This document shows positions 8,844 through 18,065 of a stretch of DNA of 64,000 bases, piece after piece. The stretch comes from Puniceibacterium sediminis (GTDB taxonomy: Bacteria > Pseudomonadota > Alphaproteobacteria > Rhodobacterales > Rhodobacteraceae), in the NCBI RefSeq assembly GCF_900188035.1, contig NZ_FZNN01000012.1, forward strand, positions 62,001-126,000, in the 5' to 3' direction. The notes under the pieces are model-generated. The model ran no database searches and had not been told where the DNA came from. It worked only from the letters and a program-made list of their open reading frames with translations. A program made the position numbers and the translations under genes. Position 1 is the stretch's first letter; every line of letters starts with the position of its first letter.

Positions 8844-9332
8844 TCAGCCCCCGGCGTAGACCTTGATTGTGGGCAGATCCGTCAGCGGTGCCCCAATCAG
8901 GCGCATCGCGGACAGGGACAGACGGCTGCCGGCGGTGGCAGGCCCGTCGATAGGGATCAGGTCCACATTCGCCGATTTGCCGGTGCCGGGGAACACCACG
9001 CGCCCCTTGCCCGGTTCGCTGATCAGTGGTGTTTCCAGCCAGAAGCCGACCCGGGTCGGATCACCCAGTGACGCGACCGTGGTGCCAAGGGAGCGTTCCC
9101 CGGCGGGCTGCACGGATGCAGCGGCGGCGCGTTCCTGCGGGGTGGTCACGTCGAATTGCGCGGCGGTGCGGGCCCCTTCGGGGGCGCTGCGAAGCACGGG
9201 GCGTTGCACGGCAATCTCTTGCGCGGCCTGCTCGACCGGCGGGGTCACAGCCTTGGATTTCCAAGACAATCCGTCGGTGCATCCTGCAATCAGCGGCGGC
9301 AGGGTTATCAGGAGGATCCACTTAATATTCAT
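8844..9332 (-). CDS. Hypothetical lipoprotein
   Basis: A 162-residue protein with a short signal peptide and a lipobox LIAGC ending at Cys18, so it should be lipid-anchored on the periplasmic side. The mature part starts with a Pro/Gln/Ala-rich, probably disordered stretch to about residue 90. A compact C-terminal segment follows, with KGRVVFPGTGKSANVDLIPI and a Leu/Ser-rich end. No known domain was recognised. The start at 9332 was chosen because it gives a proper signal peptide; earlier in-frame ATGs would add a non-signal extension. It is divergent from moaA, with 78 bp between starts. Confidence 0.75.
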   Translation of the reverse strand: MNIKWILLITLPPLIAGCTDGLSWKSKAVTPPVEQAAQEIAVQRPVLRSAPEGARTAAQFDVTTPQERAAAASVQPAGERSLGTTVASLGDPTRVGFWLETPLISEPGKGRVVFPGTGKSANVDLIPIDGPATAGSRLSLSAMRLIGAPLTDLPTIKVYAGG

Positions 9333-9410
9333 TATCCACGACCTTAGTCTCATCATCAACATTCTGCACAATACTTGCTCATTGATCCGGGGAATACTAG
9401 GTTCACAGAC

Positions 9411-10418
9411 ATGACAGCCCCATTGATTGACCCGTTCCAGCGTCCCATCAGCTATCTGCGCGTATCTGTTACGGACCGCTGCGATTTCCGATGTGTCTAC
9501 TGCATGTCCGAAAACATGACTTTTCTGCCTAAGAAAGAGCTTTTGACGCTCGAAGAGCTGGATCGCATGTGTTCGACCTTTGTGGATCTGGGGGTGCAAA
9601 AGCTGCGCATCACCGGCGGGGAACCGCTGGTCCGGCGGGACATCATGACGTTCTTTCGCGCAATGACCCGGCATCTGGAGTCGGGCGCATTGAAGGAGTT
9701 GACGCTGACCACCAACGGATCGCAGCTGGAACGTTTTGCCGATGATCTGTTTGCGGCCGGTGTGCGGCGGGTGAATATCTCGCTCGACACGTTGGACGAG
9801 CAGAAATTCGCCGATATCACCCGCTGGGGTCGCCTGCCGCAGGTGCTGCGCGGGATCGACGCGGCGCAAAAGGCAGGTCTGCGGGTCAAGATCAACACCG
9901 TCGCGCTGAAGGATTTCAACGAGGACGAACTGATCACGCTGGCCGAATGGTGCCACAGCCGTGACATGGATCTGACCTGGATCGAAGTGATGCCGATGGG
10001 CGACATCGGCAACGAGGATCGCCTTGGCCAGTATTGGAAATTGTCCGAGTTGCGTCAGACACTTGGACAGCATTACACCCTGACCGACCTGCCCGAAAAT
10101 TCCGGCGGTCCGGCGCGCTATGTGCGGCTGGAAGAGACCGGCCAGAAGATCGGATTCATCACGCCGCTGACGCATAATTTCTGCGAAAGCTGCAACCGGG
10201 TGCGTCTGACCTGCACCGGCGAATTGTTCATGTGCCTGGGGCAGGAAGACAACGCCGATCTGCGGTCGGCCCTGCGCAATCATCCCGGCAGCAATGCCGC
10301 GCTGGAAGACGCCATTCGTGCGGCGATCCGGCTAAAGCCCAAGGGGCACGATTTCGACTATTCCCGCCAGTCGGTGGATGGCCGCGTGTCCCGCCACATG
10401 AGCCACACCGGCGGCTGA
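9411..10418 (+). CDS. moaA: GTP 3',8-cyclase (molybdenum cofactor biosynthesis, radical SAM)
   Basis: Performs the radical-SAM cyclisation of GTP that starts molybdopterin synthesis. In its 335 residues, the N-terminal 4Fe-4S cluster motif is CDFRCVYC (Cys24, Cys28, Cys31). The C-terminal cluster ligands are in [12 protein letters not shown] and FMC. The chain ends in Gly-Gly, as functional MoaA proteins do. ATG at 9411 opens [22 protein letters not shown] at the expected distance from the first cluster; a longer in-frame start 36 bases upstream is less likely. No other moa gene is nearby. Confidence 0.95.
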   Translation: MTAPLIDPFQRPISYLRVSVTDRCDFRCVYCMSENMTFLPKKELLTLEELDRMCSTFVDLGVQKLRITGGEPLVRRDIMTFFRAMTRHLESGALKELTLTTNGSQLERFADDLFAAGVRRVNISLDTLDEQKFADITRWGRLPQVLRGIDAAQKAGLRVKINTVALKDFNEDELITLAEWCHSRDMDLTWIEVMPMGDIGNEDRLGQYWKLSELRQTLGQHYTLTDLPENSGGPARYVRLEETGQKIGFITPLTHNFCESCNRVRLTCTGELFMCLGQEDNADLRSALRNHPGSNAALEDAIRAAIRLKPKGHDFDYSRQSVDGRVSRHMSHTGG

Positions 10419-10895
10419 TTAACCTTTCCTGAGACAGCGTGCGCGCAACGGCTGGGGTGTTTTGTGCCTCTGGCCGCTGTATGACCTGTTCAACCTACTG
10501 AATTTCATCGCTTTTTCCGGATATACCGCTGTATGGAAGGCGTATGGTTTTCGTATGGAAAGCGTATGGGTGCAGTATGGCATCGCGGGGTTCTGGCGGT
10601 CTGACCAAGTGTGTGGCCCCTCAGGTTAATGATCCGTGAGATAAGCGCGCAGAGGCCCTGCGGGGGTCGACATGCCCATGGGGAAAGCCGAAGCACGCCC
10701 CGCCCGGAATCAAGCCAAAGGCGCCGGGCAGCGCCTGCCCGTCCGGGCGGGCTGGCGCTTTGGTGACGTCAGGGCCTATATCAAGGCAACGACTGACCTT
10801 GCAGACATAAAGTTCGCCGCACGACCGATGCACACGCCATCCCACGGGCCGACGCTGCCCGGCTCACGTCACGCTATAGTCTCTGCGGACCGGCT
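10419..10895. other. 477-bp intergenic stretch between convergent moaA and anmK
   Basis: No convincing gene was found. It holds the 11-bp GTATGG array (10531-10585). It also holds nested inverted repeats: outer 9-bp arms CCCGCCCGG (10699-10707) and CCGGGCGGG (10743-10751) enclose an inner GGGCA/TGCCC hairpin. Both flanking genes point inward, so an array of binding sites here cannot be their promoter. A small RNA or unrecognised short gene driven from this region is possible. The open frame starting at 10672 runs into anmK antisense and has no family resemblance. Confidence 0.5.
10531..10585 (+). repeat. Five GTATGG boxes at exact 11-bp spacing
   Basis: GTATGG starts at 10531, 10542, 10553, 10564 and 10575. 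The first three units share a trailing C (GTATGGNNNNC), while the intervening bases vary. One helical turn per unit puts all boxes on the same DNA face, the layout used by PhoB/OmpR-type response regulators and by some iterons. The conserved core with variable spacers argues for binding sites over a simple slippage repeat. Confidence 0.8.
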
Positions 10896-11987
10896 TCATG
10901 GCTGGCTGATCTGTCCGCCACTGACCGGCGCGCCCACGCCTGTCGTACTGGGACAGGATGTCGGCAGCCCCCGCGCCACGCGCACGGCGAGATAGGCAAA
11001 GGCCTGCGCCTCGAGCATGTCGCCGTCGAGCCCGACGGATTCGACCGGCAGAACCTCGCACTCCAGACCGGCGGCGAGCAGTCCCATCATCACCGGATTG
11101 TGCCGCCCGCCCCCCGTCACCAGAAGCCGTGTGGGGGGCGTCGGGCAATGGGCCATACCGCGGATCACCGACCCGGTCGCCATGGCCGTCAGGGTCGCGG
11201 CGGCATCGGCGTCAGACAGGTCGCGCACCAGTTCCGGGATCTGCGGGAAATCATCGCGGTCGAGGGATTTTGGCGGCATCCGGTCGAAATATTGCGTCTC
11301 AAGGAAGCTGTCGAGGGCCGGTTGATCCACCTGCCCAGTGGCCGCCAGCGCGCCGTCGCGGTCACAGTCCTGCCCACGGCGGCGCGTCATCAGATCATTG
11401 ATCGGGGCGTTGGCAGGGCCGGTGTCAAAGGCCAGCAGCGCGCCCGGGTCTTCGGGGCGGGCCTTTGACGGATCGATCCAGGTCAGGTTCCCGACCCCGC
11501 CGAGGTTCAGAAAGGCGAGAGGTGCGTCGGCCCCGATCCACTTGGCACAGGCGAAGTGAAAGAACGGCGCCAGTGGTGCGCCCTGCCCGCCCTGCGCCAC
11601 GTCAAGGCTGCGGAAATCCCAGACGACCGGCACCCCCAGCGCCCGGGCCAAAGCCTGACCATCGCCCAGCTGATGGGTGCCGCGCCCGCCGGGATCATGG
11701 GCCAGGGTCTGACCGTGAAAACCGGCGATGGCCGCGCCGGGAAACTGCCCCAACGCCTGAACATGCGCCGATTGCACCACGCTCAACGCCTGCTCCAGCC
11801 CCGGCCCGGGCCAGCGGCCAAGGGCGGCGCGCAGCACCTCGCGTTCGCCATCGCTATAGGCGCGATAGCCCGAGGTGCCGAAATCGGTGATCACCTCTCC
11901 GTCGGTGCGCAGCAGCGCCGCATCCACCCCGTCCAGCGAGGTGCCCGACATCGCCCCCAACGCCCAGACCGCATCCTTGCCCAACAT
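10896..11987 (-). CDS. anmK: Anhydro-N-acetylmuramic acid kinase
   Basis: Hydrolyses and phosphorylates 1,6-anhydro-MurNAc, recycling cell-wall material to MurNAc-6-phosphate. The 363 residues carry ASKHA-fold kinase motifs: [15 protein letters not shown] at the N-terminus, [37 protein letters not shown] and [12 protein letters not shown]. The start at 11987 ([15 protein letters not shown]) gives the family-typical length. A longer frame runs back into the adjacent 58-bp palindromic repeats and is unlikely to be translated. It is divergent from tyrS. Confidence 0.94.
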   Translation of the reverse strand: MLGKDAVWALGAMSGTSLDGVDAALLRTDGEVITDFGTSGYRAYSDGEREVLRAALGRWPGPGLEQALSVVQSAHVQALGQFPGAAIAGFHGQTLAHDPGGRGTHQLGDGQALARALGVPVVWDFRSLDVAQGGQGAPLAPFFHFACAKWIGADAPLAFLNLGGVGNLTWIDPSKARPEDPGALLAFDTGPANAPINDLMTRRRGQDCDRDGALAATGQVDQPALDSFLETQYFDRMPPKSLDRDDFPQIPELVRDLSDADAAATLTAMATGSVIRGMAHCPTPPTRLLVTGGGRHNPVMMGLLAAGLECEVLPVESVGLDGDMLEAQAFAYLAVRVARGLPTSCPSTTGVGAPVSGGQISQP

Positions 11988-12010
11988 GCCTATGCCCTTT
12001 GTATTTTTGG

Positions 12011-12173
12011 CGCGCGTTTTGGTCCGAAAACCGGTTCCCACTTTTCGGAACGCGCTTGTTTGTCTTAACGCGCGTTTTGTCCCGAAAACCGGTTCCCACT
12101 TTTCGGAACGCGCTTGTTTGTCTTAACGCGCGTTTTGGTCCGAAAACCGGTTCCCACTTTTCGGAACGCGCTT
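12011..12173. repeat. Three tandem 58-bp palindromic repeat units
   Basis: Units begin at 12011, 12069 and 12127 with an exact 58-bp period; the third lacks the spacer. Each contains CCGAAAACCGGTTCCCAC followed by TTTTCGGAACGCGC, so CCGAAAA pairs with TTTTCGG, flanked by GCGCG and CGCGC. Units 1 and 3 share GGTCC where unit 2 has GTCCC. From memory, similar palindromic sequences are dispersed through intergenic regions of many alphaproteobacterial genomes. They occupy most of the space between divergent anmK and tyrS. Confidence 0.9.
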
Positions 12174-12206
12174 TATAGCTACCGCCAATCTTAAAGGGGA
12201 CCAACC

Positions 12207-13460
12207 ATGACCTACCATCCCAAATCGGACTTCATGCGTGTCATGATGGAGCGCGGCTTTCTGGCTGACTGCACCGATTATCAGGGCCTTGACGAGGCGC
12301 TGATCCAAGGGGTGGTGCCGGGCTATATCGGCTTTGATGCGACGGCAAAGTCGCTGCATGTCGGATCGCTGATCCAGATCATGATGCTGCGCTGGTTGCA
12401 GAAAACCGGCCACCAGCCGATCACCCTGATGGGCGGCGGCACGACCAAGGTGGGCGATCCGTCGTTCCGTTCCGATGAACGCCCGCTGCTGACGCCCGAG
12501 CAGATCGCCGACAACATCGACGGCATCAAACAGGTCTTCGCCAAATATCTTGACTATGATCGCGCCGAAACCCCGGCGCTGATGCTGAACAATGCCGAAT
12601 GGCTGGACCAGCTGAACTACCTTGATTTTCTGCGCGACATCGGGCGGCATTTTTCGATCAACCGGATGCTGAGCTTTGAATCGGTCAAGTCGCGGCTGGA
12701 CCGCGAACAGTCGCTGTCGTTCCTTGAATTCAACTACATGATCCTGCAAGCCTATGATTTCCTTGAACTGAACCGCCGCTATGGCTGTCTGGTGCAGTTC
12801 GGAGGATCGGATCAGTGGGGCAATATCGTCAATGGTATCGACCTGACGCGCCGGGTGCTGGATCATCAGATCTTTGGACTGACCACGCCGCTGCTGACCA
12901 CCAGCGACGGCAAGAAGATGGGCAAATCGGCGGATGGGGCGGTCTGGCTGAATGCCGATATGCGTAGTCCTTATGAATTCTGGCAGTTCTGGCGCAACAC
13001 CACCGATGCGGATGTGGGCCGGTTCCTGAAGCTGTACACCGAACTGCCGGTCGAAGACTGTGACCGGCTGGGTGCGCTGCAGGGGTCCGAGATCAACGAG
13101 GCCAAGATCGTGCTGGCCAATGAGGTCACCACCCTGTGCCACGGGGCCGAAGCCGCGGCCGCCGCCGAGGCGACATCGCGCGAGGTGTTCGAACACGGCG
13201 GCACCGGCGACGATCTGCCGACGTTGGAGCTGAGCGCCGGTGAGTTGTCGGAGGGCATTTCCATCGTGCAGGTGCTGGTGCGCGCGGGTCTGGCAAAGTC
13301 GGGCAAGGAGGCCAAGCGCCTGATTTCCGAGAATGGCGCGCGGCTGGATGATGAGCCGCTGACCGACGCGGGGATGATGCTGGACGCCGGTGCCCTGAGC
13401 CAGCCGCTGAAGCTGAGCGCGGGCAAGAAGCGTCACGCGCTGGTCAAGCTGGCCGACTGA
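12207..13460 (+). CDS. tyrS: Tyrosyl-tRNA synthetase
   Basis: A class Ic aminoacyl-tRNA synthetase, 417 residues. The HIGH-type motif is HVGS (residues 51-54) after [11 protein letters not shown]. The KMSKS-type motif is KMGKS near residue 237, within [16 protein letters not shown]. The tyrosine and tRNA-binding regions [16 protein letters not shown] are intact. The C-terminal S4-like RNA-binding domain runs from about residue 350 ([20 protein letters not shown]). ATG follows AAAGGGGACCAACC. The promoter region contains the three 58-bp palindromes. Confidence 0.97.
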   Translation: MTYHPKSDFMRVMMERGFLADCTDYQGLDEALIQGVVPGYIGFDATAKSLHVGSLIQIMMLRWLQKTGHQPITLMGGGTTKVGDPSFRSDERPLLTPEQIADNIDGIKQVFAKYLDYDRAETPALMLNNAEWLDQLNYLDFLRDIGRHFSINRMLSFESVKSRLDREQSLSFLEFNYMILQAYDFLELNRRYGCLVQFGGSDQWGNIVNGIDLTRRVLDHQIFGLTTPLLTTSDGKKMGKSADGAVWLNADMRSPYEFWQFWRNTTDADVGRFLKLYTELPVEDCDRLGALQGSEINEAKIVLANEVTTLCHGAEAAAAAEATSREVFEHGGTGDDLPTLELSAGELSEGISIVQVLVRAGLAKSGKEAKRLISENGARLDDEPLTDAGMMLDAGALSQPLKLSAGKKRHALVKLAD

Positions 13461-13467
13461 CACGGGC

Positions 13468-13495
13468 GGGGGCGTTTGCGCGCCCCCTGCTCTTG
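13468..13495 (+). terminator. Probable terminator of tyrS
   Basis: Arms GGGGGCG (13468-13474) and CGCCCCC (13481-13487) with a six-base loop, followed by TGCTCTTG. It lies 8 bp after the tyrS stop. The T-tract is weak. Confidence 0.55.
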
Positions 13496-13521
13496 TCAGA
13501 TACGCGAAATTGGCCGCCAGT

Positions 13522-13650
13522 TCAGAACAGCAGCTGCACCAGCGCAATCACCACAAATGGCAATGACAGAACCGAGGCCAGCAGCAGCGCGGCCCCGAGG
13601 GTATAGCGTGGGCGGCGCGCGGACGGCCCTTTGGCGGTGGATTCGGTCAT
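13522..13650 (-). CDS. Small single-span membrane protein, 42 residues
   Basis: A short frame on the minus strand opens MTESTAKGPSARRPRYTLG and continues into one hydrophobic span (about residues 20-41) that ends at LVQLLF before TGA. The polar, basic N-terminus followed by a single transmembrane helix up to the very C-terminus fits an inner-membrane microprotein. It sits alone between tyrS and the FemAB/GNAT-like gene, transcribed opposite to both. I see the reading frame and hydrophobic pattern directly; function and expression are not known. Confidence 0.6.
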   Translation of the reverse strand: MTESTAKGPSARRPRYTLGAALLLASVLSLPFVVIALVQLLF

Positions 13651-13694
13651 CCGGGCATTAACCGGTAAGAAACTTGTCACATGGTTAATGAGGT

Positions 13695-14576
13695 ATGGAT
13701 GATCTGCCCCTGCCCCTGCCGCAATCCCCGGAATTCGCCCGCACCTGCGCGGCGCTTGGCCTGCCGCACCGATGCCACGATGAGGACGCAGCCGTCTGGC
13801 AGATCCAGTCGCGCCGCCTGCCGGTGCTGGGACAGGTCGATCTGCTGTCGCGCGGGCCGGTGTGGCGCGATCCGTCGGATACAGCGGGTTGGCTGCGCGG
13901 TGTTGGTGCGATGCAGCGTGGGCGGCCGCTGATCCTGAATGCTGACGGGCTGTCGGGAACTGAGCTGCGCGCGGCCGGGTTCTGGCCGCTGGTCACGCCG
14001 GTGACGCTGGCGATGCTGCGCCTTGGGCCGGAAGCCGCGATGCGGGCCGCGCTGCGGCAGAAATGGCGCAACCGGCTGAACCGGGCGGAACAGGCTGGGC
14101 TGAAGCTGGATTGGAGCGAGCTGGCGGGGGATCGTGATCACTGGCTGTTGCAGGCCGAAGAGGCGTTGCAGAAACACCGCGGCTATCGCGGATGGCCGCC
14201 GACCCTGTTGCGGGCATTCGGGGCGGCGAATCCGGGCAAGGCGCGCATCGTCACCGCGCGGCGGAACGGGCATCCTGTGGCGGCGGCGCTGTTCCTGTGT
14301 CACGGCGCGATGGCGACCTATCAGATCGGCCAGAGCCTGCCCGAAGGGCGGCGACTGAATGCCATGAACCTCGTGCTGTGGGAAGGTATGCGCGACCTTG
14401 CGGCGCGCGGCCACAGCCTGCTCGACCTTGGAACGCTCAATGCTGACGATGCGCCGGGCCTTGCGCATTTCAAGCTGGGGACCGGGGCCGATGCGGTGGT
14501 TCAGGGCGGCACATGGCTGTATCACCGGGCGCTTGCGCCAGTGGCCCGCCGTCTGCCGAAGTTTTTCGCCGCCTGA
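13695..14576 (+). CDS. FemAB/GNAT-like acetyltransferase family protein
   Basis: A 293-residue protein with the features of the GNAT-fold group that includes FemAB and CelD-like proteins. An N-terminal half contains RQKWRNRLNRAEQAGLKLDW near residue 120, a basic segment common in this group. The C-terminal half has RNGHPVAAALFLCHGAMATYQIG and MNLVLWEGMRDLAARGHSLLDLGTLN, matching the second GNAT-like lobe. Substrate is unknown; relatives transfer acyl or aminoacyl groups to cell-envelope molecules. The start is close to an apparent promoter shared with the divergent microprotein. Confidence 0.75.
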   Translation: MDDLPLPLPQSPEFARTCAALGLPHRCHDEDAAVWQIQSRRLPVLGQVDLLSRGPVWRDPSDTAGWLRGVGAMQRGRPLILNADGLSGTELRAAGFWPLVTPVTLAMLRLGPEAAMRAALRQKWRNRLNRAEQAGLKLDWSELAGDRDHWLLQAEEALQKHRGYRGWPPTLLRAFGAANPGKARIVTARRNGHPVAAALFLCHGAMATYQIGQSLPEGRRLNAMNLVLWEGMRDLAARGHSLLDLGTLNADDAPGLAHFKLGTGADAVVQGGTWLYHRALAPVARRLPKFFAA

Positions 14577-14669
14577 GCCGGAGATTGCCGGGAGTTGCGG
14601 TTCATCTGCCCGTGAATATCAGCCATGTCGTGAAACTGAGCCGGGTGTCGACCAGTGTCAGGCGCGCAT

Positions 14670-15290
14670 TCAACAGGTTCGGCGGAAAAGGCTGAACTGG
14701 AAGGACTGAGTTTTGCCCCATGGGGTTTGATGCAGATGGGGGCGATGCGCCACAAGTTCGAAGCCTTCGCCAAGCACTTCAGCAAGGTCTGTCGGACTGT
14801 ATCGGGCCACCGGAAAACCACTGCATGTCTCCGGCCCGTCTGGCGCAAAGGTGGCAATGATCGCATGGCCGCCGTTGCCCAAGCCCCGCGCAAGGCTGTC
14901 CAGATAGGCCGCGCGCTCGGGTGCATCGACGAGGAAATGGAACACTGCCCTGTCGTGCCACAGATCGTACTGGCGATCAGGGGTCCAGGAGGTGATGTCC
15001 GCCGGGATCCATGTCACTGACTGACCGGGCTGTCCCAGCTGATCCCGGGCTGTATTCAGGGCGACCTGCGACAGATCGAGAACTGTCACGTCGCGAAGCC
15101 CCATGGAAAGCAAGGCTGCCGCAAGTCGGGACGTCCCGCCGCCGATATCGATGACGGAAGACGCCGCAGTGACGCCAGCCATCGCGATCAGCTCAAGCGA
15201 GAGCTTTGCCTCAGCCTGATGCCAACTCAACTGGGCCTCGGACTTCTGGTCATAGACGGTGTCCCAGTGTGTCTTTCTGTCGACTGTCAT
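14670..15290 (-). CDS. Class I SAM-dependent methyltransferase
   Basis: A 206-residue methyltransferase. Motif I is VIDIGGGTSRLAAALL (around residue 45), followed by VTVLDLSQVAL, WIPADITSW and LWHDRAVFHFL, the last being typical of the Tellurite/thiol-type methyltransferase group. The start at 15290 gives MTVDRKTHWDTVYDQKSEAQ, the usual opening of this family; a start 33 bases upstream is also open. The methyl acceptor is unknown. It is convergent with the preceding GNAT-like gene. Confidence 0.85.
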   Translation of the reverse strand: MTVDRKTHWDTVYDQKSEAQLSWHQAEAKLSLELIAMAGVTAASSVIDIGGGTSRLAAALLSMGLRDVTVLDLSQVALNTARDQLGQPGQSVTWIPADITSWTPDRQYDLWHDRAVFHFLVDAPERAAYLDSLARGLGNGGHAIIATFAPDGPETCSGFPVARYSPTDLAEVLGEGFELVAHRPHLHQTPWGKTQSFQFSLFRRTC

Positions 15291-15602
15291 GTCTGTGCGC
15301 TCTCTCAGATCATCGTGACGCATGGAACCTGGGACAGGACCGCATGACGTCAGCGTAACGACAGTGTACCGCGTTCATATTCATAAAGTGAAATGTTTTC
15401 TGCATGCGCCACTTGCACCGCTTGCGTGCCTCATTTTGCCGTTTTTGGTTCCGAAAAGGCACTATTGGCCGGTTTCGCCCAAAAACAGGCGACCAGCACA
15501 GTTTGGCGACATGGCGTAATCGTTGGGGGGGTCGTGTTCGACCAGAGGCCGCAAACGCGACGGGGGCAGCCCCCCATCGCGTCAGTATCATCCGCGCAGG
15601 CG
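15291..15602. other. 312-bp non-coding stretch between methyltransferase and cyclophilin gene
   Basis: No gene was found. It contains the upstream region of the methyltransferase and an imperfect hairpin at 15441-15486, annotated separately. Nothing else was recognised. Confidence 0.5.
15441..15486. repeat. Hairpin, possibly a degenerate relative of the 58-bp palindromic repeat
   Basis: Outer arms GTTTTTGG (15441-15448) and CCAAAAAC (15479-15486) enclose inner arms CGAAA (15452-15456) and TTTCG (15473-15477). On the minus strand it reads CGAAA-CCGG ... TTTTCGGAACC, resembling the core of the units at 12011-12173. The relationship is by eye only. Confidence 0.35.
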
Positions 15603-16154
15603 TCAGTCGGTGACGCGCACTGCGGTCATGCGGTCGGGTGCGCCGATAACGGCGCCATTGGCACCGGTGCCGCGCTTGATTGCGTCGACCAAATCCATGC
15701 CCTCGGTCACTTCACCCACAACGGTGTACTGACCGTTGAGGAAATCGCCCGGGGCGAACATGATGAAGAACTGCGAATTGGCCGAATCCGGATTTTGCGA
15801 ACGGGCCATGCCGATCACGCCCCGTGCAAAGGGGATATCCGAAAATTCCGCCGCGATGTCAGGCAGATCAGATCCGCCCATCCCGGCCATGCGGGCATCT
15901 TCGCCTTCCTTGCCGTACTGAACATCGCCAGTCTGGGCCATGAAGCCGTCGATCACGCGGTGAAAGGAGATGCCGTCATAGGCGCCCTGTTCGGCCAGCG
16001 TGGTGATCTGGGCGACGTGGTTGGGGGCGACATCCTCGAACAGATCGATGGTGATGGTGCCGTTCGCCTCGCCCGCGATGTCGATCTGAAGACCGGTGGC
16101 CAGCGCAGGGCTGGCAACCAGTGTCAGAGCCAGAGCGAGCTTATGCATCTGCAT
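15603..16154 (-). CDS. Periplasmic cyclophilin-type peptidyl-prolyl isomerase
   Basis: A 183-residue cyclophilin with a cleavable signal peptide (MHKLALALTLVASPALA, cleavage near residue 20), so it folds proteins in the periplasm. Conserved elements include SFHRVIDGFMAQTGDVQYG, GVIGMARSQNPDSANSQFFI and QYTVVGEVTEGMDLVDAI. The start overlaps the end of the upstream cytosolic paralogue by 14 bases. Two in-frame ATGs six bases apart (16154 and 16148) are possible; the second would give a slightly shorter signal peptide. Confidence 0.92.
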   Translation of the reverse strand: MQMHKLALALTLVASPALATGLQIDIAGEANGTITIDLFEDVAPNHVAQITTLAEQGAYDGISFHRVIDGFMAQTGDVQYGKEGEDARMAGMGGSDLPDIAAEFSDIPFARGVIGMARSQNPDSANSQFFIMFAPGDFLNGQYTVVGEVTEGMDLVDAIKRGTGANGAVIGAPDRMTAVRVTD

Positions 16155-16653
16155 CTGCCGCCACCTTGACCGAAATCATGCGGTCGGGGTTCACGGGCGG
16201 TTCGCCCTTGGCGATGGCATCAACGTGTTCCATGCCCGAAATCACGCGGCCATAGACGGTGTACTGACCGTTGAGGAAGTTGTTGTCGCTGAAGTTGATG
16301 AAGAACTGCGAATTGGCGGAATTCGGGTTCTGGCTGCGCGCCGCACCAATGGTGCCACGGTCATGCGGCAGTTTGGAAAACTCGGCCGGCAGATCGGGGT
16401 GTTCGCTGCCGCCGGTGCCGGCTGCGCGCAGGTTGAAATCATTTTCCATGTTGCCGTTGGCCACATCGCCGGTCTGGGCCATGAAGCCCGGGATCACGCG
16501 GTGAAAGCAGACGTTGTCATAGGCACCGGCGCGGGCGAGGGTTTTCATCCGCTCGACGTGCTTGGGGGCGACGTCGGGCAGCAGTTCGATTGTGACGGTG
16601 CCGTCCTTCAGTTCCAGAAGGATGGTGTTTTCGGGGTCTTTGATATCGGCCAT
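16141..16653 (-). CDS. Cytosolic cyclophilin-type peptidyl-prolyl isomerase
   Basis: A 170-residue cyclophilin without a signal peptide. It carries FHRVIPGFMAQTGDVANG, GTIGAARSQNPNSANSQFFI and QYTVYGRVISGMEHVDAI, closely parallel to the downstream paralogue. The overlapping pair probably arose by tandem duplication, with one copy gaining or losing export. It is transcribed first, divergent from pgk across about 125 bp. Confidence 0.93.
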   Translation of the reverse strand: MADIKDPENTILLELKDGTVTIELLPDVAPKHVERMKTLARAGAYDNVCFHRVIPGFMAQTGDVANGNMENDFNLRAAGTGGSEHPDLPAEFSKLPHDRGTIGAARSQNPNSANSQFFINFSDNNFLNGQYTVYGRVISGMEHVDAIAKGEPPVNPDRMISVKVAADADA

Positions 16654-16778
16654 GTCATACTCCGTTGATTTGAACTTGGCCCACTAGGTAATGCGCGCGC
16701 CGCCGAATGCCAAGGTGGTGGATTGACCTCTCGGGCGGGGTCCGTCAAACCTGCGACCGAGAAATTTAGGAGGGTATC

Positions 16779-17966
16779 ATGGCCTGGAAGACACTGGATC
16801 AGATGGAATTGAACGGCAAACGCGTGCTGGTGCGGGTCGATATCAACGTTCCGATGAAAGACGGGCAGGTCACCGATGCCACCCGGATTGAACGGATTGC
16901 CCCGACGATTGCGGATATTCTGGCCCATGGCGGGATGCCGGTGCTGCTGGCGCATTACGGTCGTCCCAAGGGACAGGTCGTCCCCGAAATGAGCCTGCAA
17001 CAGCTGGTACCGGCGCTGGAAAGCGTATTGGGCGTGCCTGTTGTCTTTGTCGCCGATTGCGTGGGTCCTGCGGCCGAGGCGGCGGCGGGTGCCTTGCAGC
17101 CCGGTCAGGTGCTGCTGCTGGAAAACACGCGTTTCCATGCGGGCGAGGAAAAGAACGATCCAGATCTGGCCGCCGGCATGGCGACGCTGGGCGACATCTA
17201 TTGCAACGACGCGTTTTCGGCGGCGCACCGGGCGCATGCCTCGACCGAGGCGCTGGCGCGGCTGCTGCCGTCCTGCGCGGGCCGTCTGATGCAGGCCGAG
17301 CTGAGCGCGCTGGAAAAGGCGCTGGGGAATCCGCAGCGCCCGGTTCTGGCGGTTGTGGGCGGTGCGAAGGTGTCGACCAAGCTGGAACTGCTGAGCAACC
17401 TTGTGGAAAAGGTCGACATTCTGGTGATCGGCGGCGGGATGGCGAATACCTTTCTTGCGGCGATGGGGCTGGATGTGGGCAAGTCGCTGTGTGAACACGA
17501 CATGACCGACACCGCGAAAGAGATTGCCGACAAGGCGGTCAAATCCGGCTGCGAGATCCTGCTGCCGCGTGATGTGGTGGTGGCCTGGGAGTTCAAGGCA
17601 GGGGCCGAGAACAAGGTGGTCAAGGCCGAGGAATGCCCGGCGGATGCGATGATTCTGGATGCGGGTCCGGATTCGGTGTTCCATGTGGGTCAGGCGCTGG
17701 AACGTGCCAAGACGCTGATCTGGAACGGGCCGCTGGGGGCGTTCGAAATCGCGCCCTTCGATGCGGCGACCAATGCGGCTGCGGCCCATGCGGCCAAACT
17801 GTCGCGTGAAGGCAAGCTGGTGTCGGTTGCCGGTGGCGGTGACACGGTCGCGGCGCTGAACAAGGCGGATGCGGCCAAGGATTTCACCTATATCTCGACC
17901 GCCGGGGGTGCCTTCCTTGAGTGGATGGAGGGCAAGACCCTGCCGGGTGTTGCGGCCCTAAGCTAA
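16779..17966 (+). CDS. pgk: Phosphoglycerate kinase
   Basis: A glycolytic/gluconeogenic enzyme interconverting 1,3-bisphosphoglycerate and 3-phosphoglycerate. It has 395 residues. N-domain substrate motifs are [23 protein letters not shown] and [12 protein letters not shown]; the nucleotide domain has [33 protein letters not shown] and [11 protein letters not shown]. The ATG is preceded by a strong TTAGGAGGG ribosome binding site. A hairpin after the stop probably terminates it. Confidence 0.97.
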   Translation: MAWKTLDQMELNGKRVLVRVDINVPMKDGQVTDATRIERIAPTIADILAHGGMPVLLAHYGRPKGQVVPEMSLQQLVPALESVLGVPVVFVADCVGPAAEAAAGALQPGQVLLLENTRFHAGEEKNDPDLAAGMATLGDIYCNDAFSAAHRAHASTEALARLLPSCAGRLMQAELSALEKALGNPQRPVLAVVGGAKVSTKLELLSNLVEKVDILVIGGGMANTFLAAMGLDVGKSLCEHDMTDTAKEIADKAVKSGCEILLPRDVVVAWEFKAGAENKVVKAEECPADAMILDAGPDSVFHVGQALERAKTLIWNGPLGAFEIAPFDAATNAAAAHAAKLSREGKLVSVAGGGDTVAALNKADAAKDFTYISTAGGAFLEWMEGKTLPGVAALS

Positions 17967-17973
17967 GACCTGC

Positions 17974-17999
17974 GGGAATTCCCCTGCGGGGGGATTCCC
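17974..17999 (+). terminator. Hairpin after pgk
   Basis: Arms GGGAAT (17974-17979) and ATTCCC (17994-17999) with further C/G pairing inside. It lies 7 bp after the pgk stop. There is no clear T-tract, so it could be an RNA-stabilising 3' end and not a terminator. Confidence 0.4.
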
Positions 18000-18065
18000 A
18001 CAGCGGCCCGGTTATGCCATACTGCGCGGGCGCGCCCGTCAGAGGCGCATCCGTGAGGCACGTTC

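Noticed and set aside
10672-10995. 107-codon plus-strand frame in the moaA-anmK gap
   Set aside because: It runs into anmK antisense, has no recognised features and overlaps inverted repeats.
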